DNA of 64,000 nt from Liolophura sinensis (GCF_032854445.1 NC_088306.1:5390373-5454372), one strand, 5' to 3'; counted from the stretch's first letter, positions 32,896 through 47,800 are shown. Made by a program: numbers and translations. The notes: generated from the sequence alone by a model not told the origin.

Positions 32896-35800
32896 GTGAG
32901 TCCTAGGTGAAAACAAGCTGTGATGAGATTCAACCCTCTCAATCGTAAGTTCAGAGGAGAATGACGAAGCATCTCAGTCATGAGGACTCCTGAGTCATGA
33001 CGAAGTGTTTCAATTGAGAAGAACATCATTTGCTGCATGCGTGATATTTAGCTGATTGAACTTATAACATTTACAGTACACACAGGATCTTAGCCGAATA
33101 TCCTTCGCCCATCTTAGCTGCACGGTCGGCATGTGGTAGGCCGACCATGGTCAGATGGTGTTCAGTTACCCCTACACAGTCTGCATAGGATCCGATCAAG
33201 ATCGGTGTACCAGGGTGCCATCACGTTACTGTCATGAGCATATGCTAATCATATGATTTTACGACATTAAAACGACATTTTTGCTACAACAGCCTTGAGC
33301 TTAGCACATAACAAGTTTGTCCGTATAAGGTGAAGTTATACAGTCACTTCAGCATTTATCAGTGGTAATCACATGTGAAGGAATATTAAAATACATGGAT
33401 ATGTATGCCTGTTGAGACTGTCACTAAAAATCCAGTTACAACCTCTGCCTTTGTAGCGTGTGTAAAGTCAGCGTGAAAAGCCTAAAACAGTGTAGGCCCT
33501 AACTATTAAGATGTCTGCTGATCATCCACAGTAGCTAATGATGATGTCACGGGATCATTCGCCCTCTATATGTTCCCAATCTATACAGGCATGCAAGTTA
33601 GGTTTTAAAGATACATATTGTATAACATGTTTATATGGCCGGCCAGTGCATGCGGTTAACAGGAAAGTCAATAGGCTACACTGCTATAAGACTGGAATTT
33701 TGCGAGAAATTGTTTAGTAGGAAGAAATACTTCTTGTCAATACACAAAGACATGACAGATTTTGCCGTGTATACATATATGCGTGAACAATGGCAAATTC
33801 TGATCAGAATGGCACGATGTTGGTAACATCAGGGCCCCACCATGGGTGAACGATTGCATCAGGATGACAGTAGAGAGTGGATCAGTTCCATGTACATGTA
33901 TGGCGACCGGACCCTCCGCTTATGGTAAGACCACGATGTGCATAGGGTATTCAACTAGGATCCAGTTGTACTGTACATGTACATGTAATTGTTTAATTTA
34001 ACCTTTAATATCACAACAAATGTTATGTCACATGCATGTATGCATGTAGTTTATAAACTGGTTTCATTTGTGGGTGGTTGTGGGTTTCCCCGGGGCTCTG
34101 CCCGGTTTCTTCCCACCTTAATGCTGGCTGCCGTTGGCTTCATACTGGATTATGATAATATCACAAGAAATTTTATGCAATAATGATTCATTAGAAACAT
34201 TTAATGCGTTGTTGCTTTAAGCAGTGTGCATCTTCTCCGAAAAAATTTTAAAATTTTTTAAAAGATGTGGTATAATTATGGCAGAGTGGGAGTTACTACA
34301 AAGACCAAGACAGAAGATGACAGACCTGAAGTCAACCTTAACATGATGCAGAATGGTGTGGGACATGTGGGTAGTACAGGCATACCTACAGGAGGACAGC
34401 GATCGTGCACCCCCGAGGACCCTCATGTACCAGCGGACAGCTCTGCCTCTCCTGGCAGTAACAAGTCACCTGACAAGGGAGACATCCTGGTTTTTACTGA
34501 GCGTCAGCTCAGTCGACTGGCGACATTCCTGGACGATTCTCTGATTAAAGCCCCTACACCTCACAAGGTAAGACTTCTGCTTGACACTTTTAATATATAA
34601 ATAAGGGAAGGATGAAGGATTAGCCATTCCTCAACATAACATCAAAGAGAAGATATTCATGTACACTAATTCCTCAAGCTTTTCACATATGAAAGACAAC
34701 TTTCAGTGTAGTGTATGCGCATTTATAATTTGAATTTTGGAGACAAAACTACATTGGTTGAATAAGCTAATTTCAGAGCTTAAAAAGTATAATTTTATCA
34801 ATCTACACAGAACAATACCTTCAGAATATGTCTGAATTAACACCTTGCAAACATGCAAAATGTTGAAGAATTACAGTAGTTAAAGATGGTCTGATTCAAC
34901 AGCTACTGTGGGGTGTTTAGGTACATGTTTTTTGAGATGTAGAGTTGTTTCCTCATGATTTGACACCTAGAATTGTTTCTTCATGATTTGACACCTAGAA
35001 TTGTTTTCTCATGATTTGACACCTAGAATTGTTTACTCATGACTTGAGACCTAGAATTGTTTGCCTATGATTTGAAAACTAGAATTGTTTACTCATGATT
35101 TGACACCATAGGTGCTTAAGTGCTCTGACTTTAACATCTGCTACATGTATATATATTGCAAAGAAGATCACTGCATGTTTTTTTTTTGTTTTTTTTTTCT
35201 AATTCTGCTTAAGCCATGGTGCTAAGGGCCGTGCTGTTTATGCGATTAGATGAACAGTTAGAATAAAACCCTACCTTCGGTAAATTAACAAGAGGCTGTA
35301 TTTCACCTGTGGCGTGTGATGATTTACCCATGTAGTTTTTTCTCCAAAATAAAATTAAAAATTTGAATAAATTTCACTGAAAGTTGATCTTTCACATGTC
35401 AGCTAGTGAAAAGATTGAGGAATTAGGATAGGTTGTTTATTTATGGAGGATTTGACAGCTACATGTACATGTATTTATGATTTATTTATCTGATTGGTGT
35501 TTTACACCATACTCCCAATATTTCACTTATATGACAGAGGCCAGCATTATGATGGGAGGGAACCAGGGCAGAGCCCTGGGGCAAAGCCCATGTACATGTA
35601 ATCTGGTTATGTACTAATGATTTGGCAGCTAGATTTGTTTATATATTTAGGATTTTACAGCTGGATTATACATGTATCGGTATATATACTCTGGATTCGA
35701 CATCTGGGCTGGTTATATCATAATGTACTCAGGATTTTACATAGATCTAGGCTTCTGATTTTCTCAGGATTTGACATCTAGGCTGCTTGTTCACTCCAGA

Positions 35801-38800
35801 TTTGACATCTAGGCTGCTTGTTCACTCCAGATTTGACATCTAGGCTTAAATACTCCAGATTTTACATGTTGGCTTATATACGGCGGATTTTACATCTATG
35901 CTGCTTATATACTCAGGATTTGACGTCTAGGCTCCTTATACATTCAGGATTTGACATCCTGAGTGTATAGGCAGACACATTTAAATGTAACTATTTGACA
36001 TCTAGGCACCTTATATACTCAGGAATTGACATCTATGCTCCTTATATGCTCAGGAATTGACATCTATGCTCTTTATATGCTCAGGAATTGACATCTATGC
36101 TGTTTATATATTCAGGATTTGATATCTGGGCTTCTTATATACTCAGGATTTGACATCTAGGCACCTTATATACTCAGGATTTGACATCTAGACTCCTTAT
36201 ATACTCAGGAATTGACACCTAGACTTTTTGACATTTGGGTTTATATACTCCAGATTTGACATCTTACCGTATATACTCAGAATTTGACATCTAGGCTGCT
36301 TATATACTCAGGAATTGACATCTATGCTGTTTATATATTCAGGATTTGATATCTGAGCTTCTTATATACTCAGGATTTGACATCTAGGCTGCTTGTATAC
36401 TCAGGATTTGACATCTAGACTCCTTATATACTCAGGAATTGACACCTAGACTTGTTATATACTCAGGATTTGACATTTGGGTTTATATACTCCAGATTTG
36501 ACATCTTACCGTATATACTCAGAATTTGACATCTAGGCTGCTTATATACTCAGGATTTGACATCTGTGCTGCTTATATACTCAGGATTTGACATCTAGGC
36601 TCCTTATGTACTCAGGATTTGACATCTGGGCTTATATACTCCAGATTTGACATCTTGCCTTATATACTCAGGGTTTGACATCTATGCTGCTTATATACTC
36701 CAGATTTGACGTCTAGGCTGCTTGTTCACTCCAGATTTGACATCTAGGCTGCTTGTTCACTCTAGATTTGACATCTAGGCTGCTTAACTACTTAGGATTT
36801 GACATCTATGGTGTACATGTATATTTATTTGACAAACTTTGACAAAGTTAGTGGCCAGTGGACTTGAGGCAGATTTCTATTTATAATATGTACAATAATA
36901 GGTTTTTATTCGAAAGAAAATGTCAGATATTGTGACCAGCATTAGTATACACATGTACTCGGGTATTTAATCACCTCTTTGTATTTGTAGATCCTGGAGA
37001 CAGATCCAAGACGTCCATCCACAGACAAAGTGAAAAGCTTCTATGTGGAAAAGTGGCCGGAGCCTACCGTTAGACTGGGTAACTGACAGTGTATACATGT
37101 GTAAAAAATGAGACACATTTAAATGTAACTATAACGGATATTTAAATTTAATTTAATAGTAACTCATTGGTTCATTGAGGTAGAGAGTTGTTCCCATTGG
37201 AGCCAGTCAGCACCTAGAATACACTTCATTTGTGGCTTTAATTGAGGGGATGTTTAGGACACTCCAAGTCTCACTGGTGCAAAGCCCACTTAAAGTTACA
37301 AGCATGTAATGGCCATGGAGACTTAATGCCTACACTAGTGCTGGTTGCCATGGTAGTTACCCGCTCATAGTGTTAATAAGGCTTTGTACAAGCGGACCCA
37401 GGTACTCTGGTTTCCTTTACCCGTAAGCCTGACTATACATGTAAAAAGACTGTTTATTACTGTGTATGGCCCAAATCAAACCATATAAGGAAAACAGAAA
37501 AAAAAGTGTGTGAAAATGAATGAAAAAAACTTACTGCAGTGATACAGGGGCCTCCGTGGCTCAGTTGGTTAGCGCGCTAGTGCAGCGTAATGACCCAGGA
37601 GTCTCTCACCAATGCGGTCGCTGTGAGTTCAAGTTCAGTTCATGCTGGCTTCCTCTCCGGCCGTACGTGGGAAGGTCTGCCAGCAACCTGCGGATGGTCA
37701 TGGGTTTCCCCCGGGCTGTGCCCGGTTTCCACCCACCATAATGCTGGCCGCCGTCGTATAAGTGAAATATTATTGAGTACGGCGTAAAACACCAATCAAA
37801 TAAATAAATAAATAAATACTGCAGTGATACAAGTAAGCTAGTACAGAATAAGCTTATTACATGTACCTGTATGAGCTTTTAGTGATTTATGCTCATAACT
37901 TTGATGTAAACTACAGGTAGATCTGTAAGATGTCTGTATCGTACATGCTACATGCATCCATAGTTTTCACCAGAGTTTGTAGTCATAGTGTCTCATTTAC
38001 AGATTGCATTTTTTTGTTCCTCTCCATAGTTTTCACCAGAGTTTGTAGTCATAGTGTCTTATTTACAGATTTCTTCCTTTTGTTCCTCTCCATAGTTTTC
38101 ACCAGAGTTTATAATCATAGTGTCTCATTTACAGATTTCTTCCTTTTGTTCCTCTCCATAGTTTTCACCAGAGTTTGTAATCGTAGTGTCTCATTTACAG
38201 ATTTCTTCCTCTTGTTCCTCTCCATAGTTTTCACCAGAGTTTATAATCATAGTGTCTCATTTACAGATTTCTTCCTTTTGTTCCTCTCCATAGTTTTCAC
38301 CAGAGTTTATAATCATAGTGTCTCATTTACAGATTTCTTCCTTTTGTTCCTCTGTCTCTCTCTCTCTTGTTTATTTTTTCGAAATAGGGTGACATCCCAC
38401 TGGCTAAACCTAAGCTTGCATCCATACTGTACTCTGTACATGGTGTAGTCTTAGTGACGGTTTGATAGACCGTATAATTGTGTGTCAGATAATTTGAATT
38501 TTGACATCATTAACATTTTTACCTTAAGAAATATTTTTATTTGCAAGTAAAGTTAGTTTCTCAGACATCCTTGTCCAGGTTTCACATCTATCAACCTTTT
38601 TACAAAAAATTACACACTTGTAATAAGTACAGGATCCTCTCACCAATGCGATCACTGGGAGTTCAAGTCCAGCTCATGCTCTCTTCGTTCATGTGTAGAA
38701 AGGTCTGCTAGCAACCTGGAGATCGATGGCCATGGATTTCCTCACGGCTCTGCCCAGTTTCCTTCCACCATGTGGCCGGCGTTGTATAAGTGAAATATTC

Positions 38801-41800
38801 TTGACTAAGGCATGAAGCACCATTGAAATAAATGAATAGATGGAGATAATGATTTGAAATGTTTTGAATGTAAAATGATTTTGTTTCATAAGTTTCTTAT
38901 ATCTACTATTTATTTTCTGTATGTGTAAGACTTATTGATGAACTGTTCACCTCATCCTCCTTTTTTTTATTTCATTATAGATAACACCATGGCCCCATAC
39001 AGTAGAACCTTACCGCCAAGACGAAGTTCTTCAAAAACAAAAGCTGTGCTGGGAGGGGAACCAATTTCAGTTGATACAGCTAAGGTATGAATTATGTATT
39101 ACCGTCACTTTGAGTTATTTTTCTTGAATTTTGAGGCTTGTCACGCCATAAAATTTGTGAGCTTCTGCGTCATATTTACATAGTAAGAGCTAAAAGGATG
39201 AAAAATAAATCACTTTAGTAAATAATTGAAAGGAACAGAGAATATATTATTTGCTCATACTCATAAATGAAAACATGTACATGTACGTCTGCCTTAAAGC
39301 CAGGAGACCTGGGATCAAACCCAGGTTGTGTCATATCAAAGACTTAAAAAATAGGGGACTTTTTGGTGCCTCGCTTGGCACTTAGTACTGAGAGGTGAGA
39401 GCAGGAAACAGGACTGATTGGCTCGGTGTCAGTATAATGTGACTGGCTGGGGTGTCATGCCTAGTGTCTTTAGCAAGACACTTCAGTAAGGGCATCAGTT
39501 TGACTGCATGGACTCACCCTTCTATAAGAAGATGCAGCATACTTGTGTGACTCTCCTCATAATATCACTGATAAATTGTTAAGTATGACGTTAGATGCTC
39601 AAGCATTCATTCATTCATAAACTTTGGCTGCTTCATTGTGGCCAGTATTGTGCAGAATGGGATTTTCCGGCTGTGTACGGTGACTTTGTGCTTGTATGTA
39701 CGAAGTGTTGTGTTTGTAACCTACATGTGCAGTACATGTACTGTATTTCATTGCATAATGCAGGTTAACGACTGCCAATGTTGCTCTTGTGAGATCTGTA
39801 AATGATATCCCATTAAACTAAAATCAGTATCTTTGTGGGATGTTTTTTTTTTCCAGCTCTCAGCAAAACAGTATGTATGGTTTAAATGTAACAGAACAGA
39901 CTCCTTATAGAGCATGCGCTGCTCTCTAGGTTGGGTTTACACCACTGCCACCGCTAGCAGCTTTTGTACAGAAATTTTGAATGATGCTGAGGTCACTGGA
40001 GTCACATTGATGAGGCTGGAAAGGATGTCAGAAAACACAAAAACTCTCAACCTTTGTGTCTAATGATACTTTTACACATGCATTCTCTTTATCTAAATTA
40101 AGTGTGATTCTAACCATCACCTGAAACCATTTTATCAATGAATGCTGATTAAATAGTTCTGCATGAGGACAGCAGTGACGAGGCTAATTAAGCGTGTGTC
40201 TCTCAGGCTCCAAAGGTCAGGCTTGTCTAGTGATGGCAGTGATGTAAAGTGAGAGAGTGATACATGCACTGCAAGGAGCATGATCACAGAACAGTATAAA
40301 TGGTATGTGTCTGTATGTTGGACATTTTTATCTGGCATTGAGATAAAAAGACCTGATTTCCTATCCTTGCATTTTACTCGGACTTTGAATGCTAACATCA
40401 GGTGTATACAGGTTTTAAAGTGAACTGCTGTCAAAAACAACATTAAACACCAGATTGAGTCAAGCTAAGAATTAAACTAATTTGAGAAATATTTAAGAAC
40501 TGTTAACAGCTAAGTTTTTAATAACTCCCACCTGCGTGTCATTTTGTTTTCTACACTACACAGGGACAGGTATCTGTGGTGTTTATGATTGGGAGTAAGT
40601 AAACCCGTTCTGTAACACCATTCTTAGCTGAGGTGTGATGTTTGTGAACAGCACTTCATGAGTAGGCTGAAATCACATGATAATATTTGTGAACACCACT
40701 TCATGAGCAGGCTGTGAACACCACTTCATCACCAGGCTAAATTCACATGGTAATGTTTGTGAACAGAACACCACTTCATCAGTACACTGTTTTCACATGA
40801 TATTGTTGTGAGCACCACCTCATGAGTAGGCTGAATTCACGTGATAGTGTTTGTGAACACCACTTAATGAGTAGGCTGATTCACATGATAATGTTTATGA
40901 AAAGCACTTCATCAGTAGTCTGAATTCACATGATAATGTTTGTGAACACCACTTCATGAGTAGGTTGAATTCGCATGATAATGTTTGTGAACACCACTTC
41001 ATGAGTAGGCTGAATTCACGTGATAATGTTTGTGAAAAGCAATTCATGAGTAGGCTGATTCACATGATAATGTTTGTGAACACCACTTCATGAGTAGGCT
41101 GAATTCACATTACAGTGATGTCAGCATCACTTCATCAGTAGACTGTCTTCACATGATAATGTTTGTGAACACCACTTCATCAGCAGGCTGAATTCACATT
41201 ACAGTGATGTCAGCATCACTTCATCAGTAGACTGTCTTCACATGATAATGTTTGTGAACACCACTTCATCAGTAGACTATCTTCACATGATAATGTTTGT
41301 GAACACCACTTCATGAGTAGGCTGAATTCACATTACAGTGATGTCAGCATCACTTCATCAGTAGACTGTCTTCACATGATAATGTTTGTGAACACCACTT
41401 CATGAGTAGGCTGAATTCACATTACAGTGATGTCAGCATCACCTGATCAGTAGACTATCTTCACATGATAATGTTTGTGAACACCACTTCATGAGTAGGC
41501 TGAATTCACATTACAGTGATGTCAGCATCACATCATCACTAGGCTGAATTCACATGATAATGTTGTGAATATCACTTCATCAGTAGACTGTCTTCACATG
41601 ATAATGTTGTGAGCTTAGATGTAAATTAGAGTGTCCTCTTGTGCAGATGTCAGCATCACTTCATCACTAGGCTGAATTCACATGATAATGTTGTGAATAT
41701 CACTTCATCAGTAGACTGTCTTCACATGATAATGTTGTGAGCTTAGATGTAAATTAGAGTGTCCTCTTGTGCAGATGTCAGCATCACTTCATCACTAGGC

Positions 41801-44800
41801 TGAATTCACATGATAATGTTGTGAATATCACTTCATCAGTAGACTGTCTTCACATGATAATGTTGTGAGCTTAGATGTAAATTAGAGTGTCCTCTTGTGC
41901 AGATGTCAGCATCACTTCATCACTAGGCTGAATTCACATGATAATGTTGTGAATATCACTTCATCAGTAGACTGTCTTCACATGATAATGTTGTGAATAT
42001 CACTTCATCAGTAGACTGTCTTCACATGATAATGTTGTGAGCTTAGATGTAAATTAGAGTGTCCTCTTGTGCAGATGTCAGCTTTATGTGTATCAGGTAC
42101 AAGTATATGTACAACATGCAGTGTGAAGTAGCTGTAACTCTTTTAGGTCACCACTGACTTAGGTTAGATGTTAGATTCTTGGATTTAGTCCAGCTCATCC
42201 TGGCTTCCTCTCTGGTCGTACGTGGAAAGGTCTGTCACCAACCTGCGGATGGTCATGGGTTTCCCTTGGGCTCTGCCCGGTCTCCACCCACCATAATGTT
42301 GGCTGCCGTCATATAAGTGACATATTCTTGAGTACGGCGTTGAACACCAATCCAATAAATAAATAAATAAATTCTGGGACTTGCATCGTCATTTCACCTG
42401 TCTGCTGAACTGTGTTTGATCTACTTGTTCTCACGGTTAGCTACATATACACGTTGACACAGGTCATGTAGAAGAATAGGTCTATTCGTAACAATAAACT
42501 TAACACTGTTAGAGTTGTGTACAGTTTCTGCTTTTCTATTTCCTATTACAGAGATGAACATAATTACTCAAACTCATTTAAGCTGGATAGTATATACTTT
42601 AAACACCCTTGTTATGAAAGAGGTGTGATTTTATCAACTAGGTAAAACTTAAGTCAGAATAAAATATCAGTTTGATTATTTTTTAAATTCATATGTGTGC
42701 ATATACCTATAAATCTCTGTATCGGTAACATCAGTCCAACTTTAGTATATGATTGTAATGCCACTTGGGAAGTTGAAATAGTTAATTGTGCACACATTTT
42801 TTTTCTGTGTGTGTTTTAGTCTTTTCTTGTTTTTTTGTGTATCGGGGGGTGGTGGGGGCCTCCATGGCTCAGTTGGTTAGCGCGCTAGTGCAGCATAATG
42901 ACCCAAGAGTCTCTAACCAATGCGGTCGCTGTGAGCTCAAGTCCAGCTCATGCTGGCTTCCTTTCGGGCCGTACGTGGGAAGGTCTGACAGCAACCTGCG
43001 GATGGTCATGGGTTTCCCCGGGCTCTGCCCTGTTTCCTCCCACCATAATGCTGGCCACCGTCGTATAAGTGAAATATTCTTGAGTACGGCCTAAAACACC
43101 AATCAAAGAAATAAAATAAATTTTATGTGTCTGTGTTGTAGTCTGTGCTTGTTAATTTACGTTTAGTAAATTAGTAAGATAAATGTGAAGATTATAATTT
43201 CTTCCTGATATACAGTATTAATCCTGCAGAGACAAAATATACCAAGAGGTGATCCTAAATACCCACCATACAAAAGTGTTACGGTATTGAAAACGGCAAC
43301 AGAAAACAGACTCTGTGACAATGTAAACAATGCTTTATATATAAAATGAGACGTACAGTTTTACAGACAGTTCAACAACAACAACATAAAAAAACACACA
43401 CATCAGTATTACCGGTCTTTAAAAGTTTCCTGTTCACCTTTGCATCCCAAGGAACGTATTCCAGGAGATCCAACGTAAAGACCATGGGATAAAGACACAC
43501 TTCACACAAGTCACAAATTGTCCCCGTCCGGTACTTCGCTAGGTTAGCGAACGCGAACACAGTACACAGGTTACACAGAACTGGAACAGTCAAGCCTTTG
43601 AATGACGTCACACCCGCAGAGCACAACACAGGGTAAATACAGGCATGTAGGTATAATCCACTTTAGAACAGTCACAGCTCCCGCAGGAACTCATAAACGA
43701 GCCGTTCAGAGACGTAGAGTAATGTCACCTTGTGGCAGAACGAACGTCCTTTGCAAAACTGAAAACTTCAGTTTAGAGTCCTTGACGACCTTGTCGGTCA
43801 GCGTGTTAAACAAATTAAACAGTCAACACTGTATAATCATAATAAAGATCCGAACACCAATAAACGTGACTTCCGCAGAAATTCACATAAACCAGACATC
43901 AGTACTACTGTGGTACACAAACGGTGCCGGCATAAAAATCTGTCCTCCCAAATGAAACTGGCATCACCAGCTCATATAAATATAATGGACTCGATACGAG
44001 AGCGTCGCACACTCTCCTGTTTTGGGAGCTTATTGTGTAGATACATCAGATATGTTATCCTGCATACTATACCCCACGAATGTACATTTTTGCACATGTT
44101 AAGTCACAACTTTCTTGCAGATACAGGTGTCAGTTTTAAGTGTGTTTGATGGTTATCAGCTCATGTTATCATGGTGTTTCATCAGGAGCTGCGAATGAGC
44201 ATATCAGGATCCTGTATTCACTCTTTGAGCCTGGACTGGAAAAAAGCCGGGATCCTCTTCCAGAATGTCACCAGTCCATTCCCATATGGACTGGTCACTC
44301 CTAAGGTAAGCTTTGCTGCGTGTAATATATCTTTCTGCATGATTATTTGGCTTGTTCATCATAAATACATAAAATTTCTTGAACTTGTGTCCAAAAGGCA
44401 AAATACTTATAAAGGGAGATAACTCTAATCAGTTTTCCATGAGCTTCTTTCCATGGCTATGCTGTTTTGGTCATGCGTGGCCATTTGTCACACTGATGTC
44501 ACTGTTCTGGTTTTTACTCTCCATGCTGTAGTCCCTTATATTGTATCGCTGCATAAACCAGGGTTCTGCTGGTGGACTAAGCACCACCGTTACATTGTTT
44601 TAAGGCTATTGATTAAAAGTGATGAGAACACAGCATTTTGAGTATTTCTATACCAGGGTCCGGTTGTGCCAAAGGGTGTTAGCGACTAAACCTGGTTTAA
44701 ATTTATGTTTAAAGCGATGTTAACGTTAACTAGGAGTTAAATCGGCTCTAACCCCGCATTAACTGTACCCCATTGATTGAGGAAGGTTAAGTCTGTCCAA

Positions 44801-47800
44801 CTCATGCAATAAAATTTCTTTTTTTTTTTGTACTTGTCAAACTCCAAAAATTAATACCTTATCAGTAATGGGAGGAATAGGCCTTCAATTTGACCCATGG
44901 TTCGTTCCACCACCTCTGATACTTATCGAAAGAATTTGTGAATATATTATCAATTAATGTTGCTGATCGAGATTGTACTCTAGTTGGCTTAGTAATTTGG
45001 AGGAGAAAGTAATTTGATTTCATTATTTCAAGAAAGTCTTTGGATGGAGCATGATATTCAGTTTTTAAAAGGTCAGTTTTAAAGTCCCCCATTATAACTT
45101 TTTGTTTTGACCCTCTTCGTCATTTTTCTACGATATGTAATATATGATTATTAAAATCATTGACATCTTTACTAGGTGATCTATATACAACACCAATAAG
45201 ATATGAATTTAATCTCTATGAACAGACATTCACAACAACCAGAGTTGCTGAGAAAACTTAGATCTTCCCTTACTTTAAATGATGTAATGTCTAATGTAAC
45301 ATAGGGAGCGATGCCTCCACCCTTATGCTGGGTACATTGCAAAGAGAACATATTGTAACCTGGAATTTCAAAAAGTTCTTCAGTGGTTGAGTTAAGCCAA
45401 CATTCCGAGAATCCAAGGACAGAAAAGGGATAAGAGAGACTATGAACAAAGGCAGTTTTTTCTGTGAAATGCTTGCTCAAGCTTCTGGCATTCCAATGAA
45501 AAAATGATTGATTGGTTGTAATCAAAATTTTGAAGCTGAGGTTGAGAATTGAAAGACAATTAGGAAAAGTAAATCACTTCATGTGAATTGGCTTCAGTCC
45601 AGTGCGTTGTCTCACAGTTATCGTCAGTTGATACTGATGTATGTTCAGTGGCATTTAAATCAGATGGATTAAAACACATGCTGTCTAACATCTCAAGATT
45701 ATACTGACCGGGTTGATGAGAGGATGGAGTATTTGGTGGTGGGATATGTTTTTTACATGAAAATGGGAAGACTAATGACAGGATCGAGAATGAAAAGTGT
45801 CCACTAATATCAGTCATTTGAGAAGACCTTACAGGTGCATATAGTACTCATGTAGGTAATGTTTCTTAACGTATAAATAAACAACATAAACCCAGAAACA
45901 GAAAAAAGGATCAGATGAAATTTAACATTTTCAATAAATAGATGAAATTTGTGTGCTCCTCAGTAGAGTGCTCTATAGTGAATAATAGCTAACTCATACT
46001 GAAATTTACAAGTTACTGACTTTAAACAGGAATAATACAGTGAATAATATTTTACCTCTATATTTACATAACAGCAAAAGGTTATAGTATAAGGGCTATT
46101 TCTGCTGCAGTTTGTGCATCTATTTGTCCATCTGTGGCTTGTACATCTTCTATTTGTCCATCTGTGGCTTGTACATCTGCCATTTGTCCATCTGTAGCTT
46201 TTCCATGTGCTATTTGTCCATCTGTGGCTTGTACATCTTCTATTTGTCCATCTGTGGCTTGTGCATTTGCTATTTGTCCATCTGTGGCTTGTGCATTTGC
46301 TATTTGTCCATCTGTGGCTTGTACATCTTCTATTTGTCCATCTGTGGCTTGTACATCTTCTATTTGTCCATCTGTGGCTTGTACATCTTCTATTTGTCCA
46401 TCTGTGGCTTGTACATCTGCTATTTGTCCATCTGTGGCTTGTACATCTTCTATTTGTCCATCTGTGGCTTGTACATCTGCTATTTGTCTATCTGTGGCTT
46501 GTACATCTGCTATTTGTCCATCTATGGCTTGTACATCTGCTATTTGTCTATCTGTGGCTTGTGCATCTGCTATTTGTCCATCTGTGGCTTGTACATCTGC
46601 TATTTGTATATCTGTGGCTGGTACAACTGCTATTTGTCCATCTGTGGCTGGTACATCTGCTACTTGTCCAGTTGTGCTTATACATCTGCTATTTGTCCAG
46701 TTGTGGTTGCACATCTGCTATTTGTCCATCTGTGGCTTGTACATGTATATTTGCTATTTGTCCATCTGTGGCTGGTACATCTGCTATTTGTCCAGTTGTG
46801 GTTGTACATGTGTTATTTGTCCAGTTGTGGTTGTACATCTGCTATTTGTCCAGTTGTGGTTGTACATCTGCTATTTGTCCATCTGTGGCTTGTACATGTA
46901 AATTTGCTATTTGTCCATCTGTGGCTGGTACAACTGCTATTTGTCCATCTTTCACTGCTTGGACAACTTCTCTTTGTGTGTCTGATCATCAGGCTGTTCA
47001 AATAAATGATCTCACACCATTGAGTATTTGTTTTCCAGATAGGAGGAGGGCGTGGCATAGTGCTAGCCATCCAGGGTCACATTTTGCAGCATTTGCTGTT
47101 TGACTCTGGGGCGGATTTCACTGATCTCAGGTAAATATTAACATGTTGTAATCTGTTAACTACTGTACAGCTTGGTAGACCTCTGGCTAACACATCTAGA
47201 CGTCCAGGTAGAGCTTTACTTCTTTATTTATTTTCTATTGATATTATTTTTTGGTAAATTTGTTATTCTAAAGTTCATATGTTAAACCCAAAACAAATGT
47301 CCTGTCTATTGTTAGTCATGTGTTTATGTTATTAAATGTGCGGGTGATAATAGCTACTTCCGAAACTAATGTTTATTTATTTATTTGATTGGTGTGTTGT
47401 GCCATATGCAGGAGTATTTCGACTCGGACACAACCCATTTGCGTGCATTCTTATTTTATTTATTTGATTGGTGTTTTACGCCGTACTCAAGAATATTTCA
47501 CATATACGACGACGGCCAGCATTATGGTGGAAGGAAACCGGACAAAGCCCGGGTGAAACTCATGACCATCCGCAGGTTGCTAGCAGATTTTCCCATGAAC
47601 GGGCATGCATTCTTAGGGCCTGACTATAATTACAATACCAGTCTGATACTTCTTATAGTAAAATGCATGTGCTGTGCTCTATTTTCGTTTTACATCATTG
47701 CCATTACTAGCAAATTTTGTACAGAAATCTTGAACAATACCAAGGTCACTGGGGTCATTTTGTTGAGGAAGGGAGTGATGTCAGAAACAGTTAATTCTCT

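Noticed and set aside
33085-33120. GATCTTAGCCGAA resembling the reverse of the U2 snRNA 5' region
   Set aside because: Only about a dozen bases agree, with no Sm site or U2 branch-recognition sequence; chance similarity.
34265-34284. ATG at 34265 as the start of MINDY4B
   Set aside because: An upstream exon (to 32895, phase 2, strong GTGAGT donor) joins in frame to the acceptor at 34284, making this ATG intronic in the preferred model; it remains a possible alternative start.
37548-37640. tRNA gene
   Set aside because: The A and B boxes belong to the head of a SINE with a long body and (AAAT)n tail; it is not a functional tRNA.
37930-38448. 172-codon hydrophobic repeat protein
   Set aside because: The 66-bp array read in frame. 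It lacks a splice link to MINDY4B in frame and repeats one 22-residue segment.
43372-43629. 85-codon minus-strand frame with Cys-rich end
   Set aside because: Looks superficially protein-like but ends in a run of Cys from a CAACAACAACA repeat and has no family resemblance; kept only as part of the CpG-rich block.
45560-45817. 85-codon minus-strand frame before the LINE endonuclease
   Set aside because: Could be the end of a LINE ORF1, but no zinc knuckle or other ORF1 motif is visible, so it was not annotated.
46112-47103. Overlapping 255-298-codon plus-strand frames and a 210-codon minus-strand frame
   Set aside because: All read the 30-bp intronic array in different frames. Simultaneous openness on both strands shows it follows from unit composition; the real coding part is only exon 6 at 47039-47130.
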